50,162 nt of DNA from Candidatus Omnitrophota bacterium (GTDB taxonomy: Bacteria > Omnitrophota > Gorgyraeia > Tantalellales > Tantalellaceae), in the NCBI GenBank assembly GCA_028715965.1, contig JAQUQS010000006.1, forward strand, positions 1-50,162, written 5' to 3'. The first letter of the stretch is position 1. Every line of letters begins with the position of its first letter. Position numbers and translations under genes: made by a program. Shown piece by piece: positions 19,801 to 25,712 of the stretch. The notes beneath the pieces were generated by a model. The model was not told the DNA's origin and did not search any database. It worked only from the letters and a program-made list of their open reading frames with translations.

Positions 19801-22800
19801 TTTGAAAAGACCGTTGACGAATATTTTGGTATGATGGATGGCCCCGCAGTGGAAAAGACGACTTCACCCGACATGTCCCTTTCACGAGGCGCCCTGTTCG
19901 ATCGTATGCCCGACGGAGACACCACAAACCCGTTCATCCTGGAACATATCGCTTCAGGCAAGGTGTTCGAGATAAACGCGGACGCTTCTTTCGCGAGAAC
20001 AGTATCTTCCAAGGGGATGTCACAGCGTGGTCCTCCCATGGAGAAAAGAGTTAACGGATATTTTGGGGACACAGGAATATTTGAGAAGATACGTAAAGCA
20101 AAAGAACCCGCATTGTTGTCCTCGGTCCTTGACAGGCATGATAACTTCAGGAACCTGACGCCGGCACAAAGAAACGATATTATCGGCGTGGCGCGGAAAA
20201 TAACGCTAAGCGTGATACTGGGAGAGGTAGTCGTCGGGGAGAAAGCGTCTGAACGCGCTATCGTCCACACGCGAACTGGTTTTAGCCGGAGCCGGCACGG
20301 GCTTGACCCGACGATATGGATAGGAGAGGTGCTTCTCGGGCGCGTCTCGGTCGAGGACCTTGCCCGCATCATACTGGAAGAGACCCAGCATGTAATAAAA
20401 CCCCCGGAACGCAAGAACGGGACATGGATGAACATACATGGGAATATTTCCGAAAGCGATAGCCCTGAGGATGTAATAGAACACGATCGCGAATTTGTCG
20501 ATAAGCTGGACATCTCACCGGCCCGGCCGGAAGAATCTTTCCTTACACGCGGGACATCCCGCCCGCGAAGGAGCTATGCCGGAGTAGCCATCGGACCGGA
20601 AGGGCTTACGGCCGCGCATATAAACCTTCTTATCGATGACGCTCAGGACATCCTGTCGCAAGGTACAGTATCCCTGGCAGAACGGGTCAACGCTTTCGGT
20701 ATTTCGTTAAGCCTGCCAGTATCCGAGCTTGTAGGTGTTCCGGGCGAGGATATCCTGCGAAGACAAAAAGAACTTAGCGATGCCTTGTTCGGGTCAGAGA
20801 ACGTGCCTATCCCGCTTGCCATGGAACTCGCCCGACACGTCCAGTTCTTCAGGAGCAGGATGAAGACTATCTTTGAGATGCATTTCGCCCGGTCCGAGGA
20901 TTATGGGATCAATACGCCCCTCGAGATGTACGGTCAGCTTTTGTCGGACGCGGAAAAAGAACTGTCGGTCATTGAAAGGCGTATGGCAAGATATGAAGAA
21001 CACCGGAGGTATCGTCAGCGTGCACATAAAGCAGGGCCGCCGTATATGGAAACCGGCAGAGAGAGGCGCATAACGCCGGATATGTTCGAAGACGCGCTGG
21101 AAAGTATATTCGTTCCCGAGCCGGGTACCGTATTTCGCGGAGAGACTATGGTCGGAGGACACAATTATAAATATTCAATGACGAGTTATGACAGGGCTAT
21201 AGGCGAACCCGTATATTTTCGTGCCGGGGATATATTTGTGATCAACCCGAACGCTTTAACGGCCGCTATCTCGCTTGGGAAGGAAAAAGAGTTCGAGGCC
21301 TTACTGAAAAAATACCCCATGCATGTTTTTCTGTCGGAGAACGATGACGGAGAGGGGTGGAGGAATTACTCCCATAAAGTGATCGGGCGCGAAAGCGGCG
21401 CATTCGTGGACCAGTTAAGCCTTCTGCCCTCGGTGATAGGGATACTATTAGTTATGCAGTCGGAACGGGGCGCGATAAAGGGAAGGACGTTCGTTGACAT
21501 CGGTTCCCGTAACGGGCTTTTGGCTAACGCGGCGCTTAAGCTGGAAGCGGCCCGCGCGGTGCTGATAGAGAACAATGTCCCGGCCGTAAGGCCCGCTTTA
21601 CCTGAGAGAATAGCCAGGATGTCCGGGATAACTAAAGAGGACGATATCCTGGATATGAACGTGAAGCTCAATGGTATGTCAGGTAAAGCGGAGATATTCC
21701 GCGAAGACCTGGGGAATGTGCCCGCCCAGACCATGGCCGGCGCGGTGTTATGCTACGATTTCCCGGATGCGGGGTTCGATTATACCGATTCCGGTGAGGA
21801 TAAAACCAGCCTTATCGCGGATATAGCCAATAAGTTCCCGGAACCGGCCATGATCATTGCCGGAGGAGGAAGGAATAAGGAAAAAGAGGACCTGAAAAAA
21901 GAAGCCGTCCGAATCGGGTTTGTGCCTGCCGGGGAAGTCGCGATACCGTATCACGGCAGCCTTGAGCTTTTAACCCTTGCTTTTGTCCCGAACGCGGCTG
22001 CCGGGTCTCCTTACGACATATTCATGTTATTGCTCGCGCAAGATAAGCCAATTACAGCTGAAGAGTTGCGACTTTCCACCCGGGGGCGCATGCCCGACGG
22101 ACATCTTTCTATCGAGACCGTCAAAAGGGACATAGGCACATTGCTTTACCTTAAGGCGATCGTTACTGAACATGATGGAGACCGGACGAAATACTCGATC
22201 GGGAAAATGTCACCATCTTTTATGGCCAGGGTCAAGGAGGTACTCAAGGGGCTTGGGAGCCGTCCGACGGTTTCCGACAAAAAGCACGCGCTGGACCTGA
22301 TGCTGGATGCGGCGGTTGGGGAGCAGATCGGTGTTATTGGCCAGTCATATGGGACCACGCTCGACCATAGCGCGGAGGAAGCCCTTGTTCCCGACAAGGA
22401 GGAGGCCCTGGCCGTATACAGGGCGCTTGGTGTGGAAAGGAACGCGCTGGGCTGGAAGGAGAACGCTAACGGGACCAGGTCGGCCATAGTAGGACTGGCC
22501 GATGTCAACGCAAGCACTTTACGCTCGATATTTCGGCTTAAGCGCGGAACGACCCCCAAGGGGGAGCTTATCCTGATCGAATATGGCCATGCGCCGATAG
22601 CGCTGTGCATGACGAATGACGCGAAACAGGCTATTATCCTGGATCTTACCGATATGTATGGCGAAGATGCGGAAGATAACAATGAAGATATAACTGAGGT
22701 CATCGAGGATGTGCTCCTTGATGATGGTATCGTGTCTATCAGGAAGGTCAGGCACGACCGATCGAAGGTTTATGCCCGATGGGACAGGGCGGGCAAGGTC

Positions 22801-25014
22801 GTGGAGATATTGGGAGATGGTGGACCTTGGGGACAAGAGGGCGAAGGCAAAGAGGGCATGTCGGAAGTTACCGTGCTCCCGGGGGTGTTCGCCCCGGATT
22901 GTATGCCCAGCATGATGGCGTGCGACGCCGTGTTCGATCTGGCAGGTCCGGGGAAGAGAGTGCTCATCGTAGGCTCCGGTACGGGGCTTGAGGCGAAAGA
23001 GGCCGCGGCCCGGGGCGCGGTGGTCGACGCGGTGGACATAAGGAACATAGCGGTTGAGAACGCCCGGCTTACCTGCGCGGAAGAAATAGCCGATGGGCGC
23101 GTACGTGTTTTTAGGAACGATCTTTTGTCCGGGCTGGAAAGATATGACCTTATTGTGTTCAATATGCCACACGCTATCTGGAGTGACGCGGCAGGAGTAT
23201 CGGAACTGGAAGAGGATGAGTTGGATTCGTCCGACCGTGAAGGACGCCTGCTGAAAAGAATGTCGGGACAGATAGCGAAACACCTTTCCGCCTCCGGTAA
23301 AGCGGTAATTATCAACAACAGGTCCGATGAGGTCAGGGATCTCATTATGGAATATTCCGGCCTGGCGGTGGAGGTGCTTGATGAGCGCTTGTATGAGGAA
23401 GAAGGTGATGACGAGGCTGGCTCCGCGGCATACGCGCTGTCTTATCGCCATACGCCCGAACAGATAAGGGCCAAGATAGCTTCTCGCGAACATGCCAGCA
23501 TGGCGTTCGCCAGGATACAGGAAGAGCCCACGCTTCGTAATGTCCTGGAGGCGATGGATCATTTTATAGCCAGCGGCACACCCGGCGTGGTGCGACTTCT
23601 TGAAATGGGCGTTACACGGACGGGGCGGTTCCAGGAAGAGTTCCTCGGCGAGTTCGTGGAGGCGTATGAGGTCGAAAAGAACATAAGGCATTCCAAAGTG
23701 CTTGAGCTGGGGGTCACCGGATATGGGGCGGAAATAGATTTCCTCCTGGAGGTCGATATGAAGAAATATCCGGACAAGCCCGGTGAGAACGACCTCCCGG
23801 AAGGCATGTACCTGGGAGAATCAAAGACGGAGGGAAGGGATGCCAACCTCTCTATTGTCGAAGAAAAGGTGTTCGAGGACAAGCTGCCGAAACAGGAGCG
23901 CGTAGCGCTGAATATGAGAAAAAACGGCAAAGCCGATATCAAGGGTATAATATTCGCGATAGCCGGCAAGGCCGTGACCATGCCGGGGATAAGAAATTTC
24001 CATATAAGCCCGCGCAGCGTGGACCATGTGGTACCGGGGTATGATCTGGACGTACATGTTGCCCTGATACCTGAGATCATCGGCGAGGACCGGCATGGGC
24101 TCGACATGAAGCAGAGACAGTTCATCAGGGAGCTGCTGAAGGACCTGGCAAAACGGGACCTTATTGATAGGGAACATTCAGGGGAAGCCCAACGTATACT
24201 CAAGGCCGCGGTCCTTCGCAAGGGCGTGGATGGGACAAGAGTGGCGATATCGGACGCTCTTAAAAAAGCTACGGGTATGCCGTATCCTTCCACAAAGGAC
24301 CAGACCGCGTCGATCTGGTGGAATGGTGTATTCCTGGAACTCGAACGTGAGAGCGCGCCACCTGCGGAAGCGCGTTCCGTGTTCCCGGAAGAAGAAGGTA
24401 AGAAGGCCGCCAGTCTCGTGGATACGCTTATGTACCATATACTTGCCATGGCGGGAACGGCCGGTGAAAAAGATGAGGATATAGTGATCGGTATAGATAC
24501 AAGCTGGATACCCGGACAACAGCAGGCGGCCATACAGGGCTTATTGAACAGGCTGAGTTACATTTCCCGTAAAAAGGGTATGCGGAATATCGTTGTCAGG
24601 AGAAGAAAAGATGCCGCCAGCCTTGCGAGGGCTCTTGGCGAAGAAGTGGATAAGCGCGGAACCCCGATCTCCAACATGATCATCCTGGCAGGAGAGAACG
24701 CTATCGAGCATGAGTCGTTGAACATGTTCCGCGGGAACGAAGTCGAAAAAGGGGCTTTCTTCGCCGGGATCCAGCTCCCGGAGGATTTCGGCGATAACTC
24801 GTATGTAAGACTGGTCGAGATGCTGGAAATAGCGGTCAACCTGGCGTTCGGGGAGACGGTTCCGGAAGGGACGCATCCGCATATCAGGTTCATACGGGAC
24901 GAACGGTCCGGATACAGGAAGTACGTATTCATACCGGAAGCTACCCCGTTGGATATCAATATTCTGTCCGAACTCTATGATATACAAAGGGAAGAGATAA
25001 GCACGCGCGCCTGA
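10876..25014 (+). CDS. Giant exported multidomain protein (4712 aa)
   Basis: One uninterrupted frame of 14,139 bp; no named family. A signal peptide is evident (hydrophobic 12-23, SQA-A cleavage near residue 29). In order I see: GNAT-like fold (about 240-320, motif K272-GRGRA); kinase-like module (K511?, D567-x-K569-x2-N572, D585-L-G); hydrophobic pairs at 740-793, 943-991 and 1073-1125, with zincin motif HEMIH (1060-1064) between the last two; phosphoesterase-like region (E1308-V-H-G, GDYLGKT 1335-1341, GKSEH 1368-1372); CheR-like methyltransferase (DLGSG 2139-2143, VDIND 2178-2182); altered zincin HQTQH (2458-2462); second methyltransferase-like fold (2596-2790); AbrB/MraZ-like strand-swap module (about 2925-2985); EETQH (3168-3172); third methyltransferase (DIGSRNG 3541-3547); winged helix (about 3710-3785); fourth methyltransferase (VGSGTG 4032-4037, NMPH 4096-4099); PD-(D/E)xK-like site (D4288, E4315-S-K4317). 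Domain calls are motif-level inference. Giant genes of this kind are known in Omnitrophota. Confidence 0.85.
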   Translation: MHTYKTGIIPKIISIFLVLLLVFNDVSQAAGPVLRGEMTTEGNGDLSAPSRNNPIATVTRDENGRLIVSADQLYTGELTRDLKEKAGVVYISFLIGRILDRFGSSISASGVRKVLASNIANFEDRIDFSRVKWEDLYKENDVFCLKYLDDLGVEKEFRYYLKDGRPKSKSGVKEIPIGTGKAVVAIGKVVSRGASAAVEGTDTTYQDLLDEGYSFSVSEEYDSNLGTARNYVDITYPGAERPERARISYIVVPETKVIIIDEFYPEFPEERKGRGRALLRHLLSRQEYAGYDVIALASGEFQRSFMKMPEYQPMAEADGGGSIYDRAGAGKVNALGSPEVMISFIGNPGLYEYIKGSWESATLCGIVPYDAGYPEIGDARDDDSVLAEKDALEAKADNILNAYYSGDREAFVAVCRDAGAEPSVTYRSLMKATREHVVGITSGSAWAHVDKETNEVDVEVDTRTGMVRKTPKNDDPEEASLILSSYLNAGNTLGGLISPFVVIDGRIYQEKVLPLDRYILSLSRGYDAHTHESGLTYEVCMDRARKMLRAVTDLMVEAAGRGILISDAKLTNMGLDADGNVVLFDLGYMSYHDTRVSGKDMSMITANIYTNTFRLINLGGDQSEERKKSKFGIDCARIWKELTSGHPVSPDEYPVWDISAGIGKDLVERIERVLPDENEAGKKHRVAVMSRDVRLRRTLKEQTILMLSGEVAVSDVRTGGTRGGSPFVNADRPGLIEKVRAIVPMVILVLSLPVLMGAAPAYGQALVPVWGVIAIFGGVALMPVVVMMAMEGPGSIPPMFGRAPDRGMFNDARTRREVRALLASNDEVKRTVMSISGDPARRDELITYILSILGIPLAAEQAGIALRQVIAGEIDRLIRLERGSEKRIEPASESTLYERGGEQQHGSGDYSDLLREKMRRARGKRKGEDNEINGRAIEADKIKATAVIGFISTAVMIGFGPHMPMIEGFVVGVLYLLATGLLPTLTGYFIRDRLSYRYHRKERGLIRPFMKAENIRNLYAHDADSRDKIAYYSYTTEKLYVEKAAMRRIPKLIQYVIYLHEMIHGTCRVRTELVALSLTVCAPWVFAGAALTVISAFFIPADVYFFAGFTLWNIVVPISAQVIARQVGVKRSFAGHNLISGLKWKHMTDEEVDKAIVEAAHKRTYDPQTGQMLYWRDWLKGGDGHKNVELITVPGRPDDIVVVKAGYDVNRDDKQLLAAIKGSSKQHAVLIIADDGRNWQRSRKKIELIKKQTKRFTKHSSVTLRTTKVDIRSTRYDLRRLRDLRTFYHRRLDRIEHRNIARESIASEVHGEVKRLETLLGWLNGKNIRHILFMGDYLGKTENGYEALDVLEEHIVSGRFPRVTMLMGKSEHFFLRSILGDERFKDLWPTLSVQEGPAVMSSLDKLADRVRKLSALLPTIDKLREISSTELTYLRGITPGYLEKLKEISGEKSALHEVSAGDLVMLQNLTDREISDLVEADAFERTLAATIRGRGEIVTPETLAAERRKAYRFHPKIIGLAEFMTENMRFVYSENSHHNLFMIGALPEDLERHGLRGIEALDDMENEFRQRTRCGLRLLRLISDMWMLSMSSEGEEGRDATLSDIEKKMLEMVMEERDRNKETGRELIPEVTLTAMEADLKEALLVVKNMEMIPAAAAREQIEDVFEKMLQHVAQINKEMPEIYDTVFQTKSSPFMTAVPHGIAVAEKSEEKLRERRTVLGVDAVSTPNDFTSGFQTLKQVRVFTRLGRVILLYVDTLDRENPTFEETIAARTVDEIIEGRSLETITRGKLSAVEEILSYYESLLRRQKAKGRTPFFARVMTIVRSVVGGARRAIDRVRAIMVYIGDQVSRDGVLAVMRKLKRVVVEANDEYGVCRAYFKEGFEMVRKKDYNGLIMLEQVFTSETASPEQRKMIMDELLSHMKLNEDEMGSVAAFEVLEEILSAKFAPGYNKFMNRIYKATMDKIYFRLADVGVSDNEKKYRMYISRHILNAMIRNERFYNFVGNDALRRKDQKEKEVGFFFIGEVQKKRMLKNLLGREIGLQYKESYYEDITSRDVFTRTYRADMEAYVSDVIVSLTFPGSDPTLAYLDIMEYLEHPATTNLKRHAWVVGNIRKELPRLVEEKIGEEKEEDRVITLWDLGSGHLTPVLFAAIVLEEFDKHPEWGRLGERVTVKIKAVDINDEVGGRIEKILEEGFPYDADELVFRRGKDMQELEAIRTLRDLVDSAKYRERIKKAGMIEFVRGSIVGERNILEEMVRPHDDEARSADIVYMSFVLWQLAPEARRVLFEKLSGLPERSRIFTRLHGTMVKEILYDVPFSLKVAEPENGIMNTGCRYVLSRKPLVDLPPWYGPVKSDLLGKDSRVKDEDAALLARENAVFNTTSERNVMATFLEESGEARAFMRTVIRENRCGIKISSGFGRLAMRDGNHIWMDRWLFDIKDESEFIPKLVIFTALLAHQTQHDTRAGPAAEEFWEEVRACSMEIKVYIENMRKVPGLDKAIRDLLAGSFDLERIACDDVLDIAASYDQDIRCYDRDGQLTKRGVLQICEFVGKYYDKFRSFLDVRPSENALLAPCYVGHDQAVKRVVNPDNLPMTGLYAAAGADISNFLLSTNCTTGIFVDSTEITENRLRKACSTWSCPLWDDQYAAYKYEFGFGKVALLHNPRMGIWMEDRIIQELHSIGVERSDILGIDEVSIFPGGPNRVSIRFLWAYPGEGKKERRIIYVPAAIHKPLEYPDDLNELLARRGSMGLLDMYYQRAAMDVPNQYVYFLGKIAAAIKPGGFVITDDHTNEDELSFPEVSPERILGVRGAGAFTGDLLEGNPEAVFWDGLMLRTVEYYYGSGMRVRKKAPDATDVKPESPDMSTGDREEHFLWHTDPGTLANDRNRVRMLKNLSTAKKKNKNPFSERELYLEPVANIEPGVVRVYVYPGKGRSRVKTDKQGRFVLPEEYRDNFPSGDVTVSGCWDHLLLWDSPLFEKTVDEYFGMMDGPAVEKTTSPDMSLSRGALFDRMPDGDTTNPFILEHIASGKVFEINADASFARTVSSKGMSQRGPPMEKRVNGYFGDTGIFEKIRKAKEPALLSSVLDRHDNFRNLTPAQRNDIIGVARKITLSVILGEVVVGEKASERAIVHTRTGFSRSRHGLDPTIWIGEVLLGRVSVEDLARIILEETQHVIKPPERKNGTWMNIHGNISESDSPEDVIEHDREFVDKLDISPARPEESFLTRGTSRPRRSYAGVAIGPEGLTAAHINLLIDDAQDILSQGTVSLAERVNAFGISLSLPVSELVGVPGEDILRRQKELSDALFGSENVPIPLAMELARHVQFFRSRMKTIFEMHFARSEDYGINTPLEMYGQLLSDAEKELSVIERRMARYEEHRRYRQRAHKAGPPYMETGRERRITPDMFEDALESIFVPEPGTVFRGETMVGGHNYKYSMTSYDRAIGEPVYFRAGDIFVINPNALTAAISLGKEKEFEALLKKYPMHVFLSENDDGEGWRNYSHKVIGRESGAFVDQLSLLPSVIGILLVMQSERGAIKGRTFVDIGSRNGLLANAALKLEAARAVLIENNVPAVRPALPERIARMSGITKEDDILDMNVKLNGMSGKAEIFREDLGNVPAQTMAGAVLCYDFPDAGFDYTDSGEDKTSLIADIANKFPEPAMIIAGGGRNKEKEDLKKEAVRIGFVPAGEVAIPYHGSLELLTLAFVPNAAAGSPYDIFMLLLAQDKPITAEELRLSTRGRMPDGHLSIETVKRDIGTLLYLKAIVTEHDGDRTKYSIGKMSPSFMARVKEVLKGLGSRPTVSDKKHALDLMLDAAVGEQIGVIGQSYGTTLDHSAEEALVPDKEEALAVYRALGVERNALGWKENANGTRSAIVGLADVNASTLRSIFRLKRGTTPKGELILIEYGHAPIALCMTNDAKQAIILDLTDMYGEDAEDNNEDITEVIEDVLLDDGIVSIRKVRHDRSKVYARWDRAGKVVEILGDGGPWGQEGEGKEGMSEVTVLPGVFAPDCMPSMMACDAVFDLAGPGKRVLIVGSGTGLEAKEAAARGAVVDAVDIRNIAVENARLTCAEEIADGRVRVFRNDLLSGLERYDLIVFNMPHAIWSDAAGVSELEEDELDSSDREGRLLKRMSGQIAKHLSASGKAVIINNRSDEVRDLIMEYSGLAVEVLDERLYEEEGDDEAGSAAYALSYRHTPEQIRAKIASREHASMAFARIQEEPTLRNVLEAMDHFIASGTPGVVRLLEMGVTRTGRFQEEFLGEFVEAYEVEKNIRHSKVLELGVTGYGAEIDFLLEVDMKKYPDKPGENDLPEGMYLGESKTEGRDANLSIVEEKVFEDKLPKQERVALNMRKNGKADIKGIIFAIAGKAVTMPGIRNFHISPRSVDHVVPGYDLDVHVALIPEIIGEDRHGLDMKQRQFIRELLKDLAKRDLIDREHSGEAQRILKAAVLRKGVDGTRVAISDALKKATGMPYPSTKDQTASIWWNGVFLELERESAPPAEARSVFPEEEGKKAASLVDTLMYHILAMAGTAGEKDEDIVIGIDTSWIPGQQQAAIQGLLNRLSYISRKKGMRNIVVRRRKDAASLARALGEEVDKRGTPISNMIILAGENAIEHESLNMFRGNEVEKGAFFAGIQLPEDFGDNSYVRLVEMLEIAVNLAFGETVPEGTHPHIRFIRDERSGYRKYVFIPEATPLDINILSELYDIQREEISTRA

Positions 25015-25048
25015 TCCGTTCCCCGGCTGAAAGTGTACCAGATATGTC

Positions 25049-25077
25049 TTGAAGCCCTTAGGGTTATCTGTTATAAT
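25049..25077 (+). promoter_or_regulatory. Promoter of tRNA-fMet
   Basis: TTGAAG (25049-25054), 17 bases, TATAAT (25072-25077). Predicted start near 25084 is 15 bases before the tRNA. The tRNA is thus transcribed independently of the giant gene, which ends 34 bp upstream of this promoter. Confidence 0.7.
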
Positions 25078-25098
25078 CTAGCGATAAATATTGACTGA

Positions 25099-25173
25099 CG
25101 CGGGGTGGAGCAGAGGTAGCTCGTGAGGCTCATAACCTCAAGGTCGGAGGTTCGATTCCTCCCCCCGCAACCA
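25099..25173 (+). tRNA. Initiator tRNA-Met (anticodon CAT)
   Basis: The cloverleaf has acceptor stem CGCGGGG/CCCCGCA, in which position 1 (C) cannot pair with position 72 (A); this mismatch is the hallmark of bacterial initiator tRNA. The A11:T24 pair in the D stem is also of initiator type. The anticodon loop CTCATAA carries CAT. The anticodon stem TGAGG/CCTCA has A:T at 29:41, so only two of the usual three consecutive G:C pairs are present. The 3' CCA (25171-25173) is encoded. Confidence 0.95.
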
Positions 25174-25178
25174 AATAT

Positions 25179-25214
25179 AAAAGGCTCTTTAACTTAACTG
25201 TTAAAGAGCCTTTT
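25179..25214 (+). terminator. Terminator of tRNA-fMet
   Basis: A perfect 15 bp stem (25179-25193 with 25200-25214), loop TTAACT, beginning with AAAA and ending with TTTT, directly after the tRNA. The A/T symmetry allows function on either strand. Confidence 0.85.
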
Positions 25215-25225
25215 CCATTTGGTGC

Positions 25226-25302
25226 ACACTTTTATCTAAGAACGATAAAAGTGTATGCTATTCTTTCGCCCGTTTTCGGGTAAAATATTTTCCCCGAAAA
25301 CG
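25226..25302. other. Two further perfect palindromes
   Basis: ACACTTTTATC/GATAAAAGTGT (25226-25236 with 25244-25254, 7 nt loop) and CGTTTTCGGG/CCCGAAAACG (25271-25280 with 25293-25302, 12 nt loop) follow the terminator in series. Neither has a U-run typical of a terminator. Possible roles include protein binding or repeat-element ends. Confidence 0.6.
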
Positions 25303-25696
25303 TACTCATCCATAGCTTTGCGGGGGTAGGGCCCCTTCGCCCTCCTTTTATCCGGGCTCGGTGTCCTCCATCTTACCTAAGGAGTTATGGTAGATACTAT
25401 TGTAATAGGGGGAGTATGTGGCCAGGGGCATGGCCCGAGGAAGAGCCAAACTAGTACCGGGTACAAGCTCCCGCTTAAACTGTCCCCTGTTGCTTGAGAA
25501 ATATTACGGTTCTGTTCCCCCTCTTGACGCTTCGCTGTCACCCCCCTGCCTGGTGAGTTATGAATCACGCTATTTGTGCCAGCTAGAGAAGAAGGAGGAG
25601 GATGTGACTAGAGGCGAGGCCCAAGGGGAGTGGGTACAGGTTTAGGATCGAGTAGCGGGACAGGCTTATCTTTGGTTTTAAAAACGGTTTTGCCTG
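25303..25696. other. Non-coding region with decayed repeat
   Basis: About 390 bp without a convincing gene. GCTTAAAC-TGTCCCC (25473-25487) is related in inverted form to GGGTACAGGTTTA (25632-25644), and GAGAAATATT follows the former as it follows the similar AAACCTGTCCC at 637-647. This hints that a repeat family shared with the left end of the window has decayed here. Confidence 0.4.
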
Positions 25697-25705
25697 TGGT
25701 ATAAT
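25697..25705 (+). promoter_or_regulatory. Extended -10 promoter of the GT-C gene
   Basis: TGG-TATAAT (25697-25705) is an extended -10 element without a good -35. The ATG at 25713 lies seven bases after it, where transcription itself should start, so the mRNA would be leaderless. Confidence 0.55.
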
Positions 25706-25712
25706 CGGACGC

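Noticed and set aside
22519-23691. Long minus-strand frame (390 aa) opposite the giant gene, with others such as 18058-19065 and 23559-24533
   Set aside because: They are antisense to a clean coding frame with domain motifs, have implausible His/Arg- or Ser-rich composition and no start signals.
25418-25645. 75-residue open frame after the initiator tRNA
   Set aside because: No ribosome binding site, irregular composition and no recognisable motif; it lies in a decayed-repeat region.
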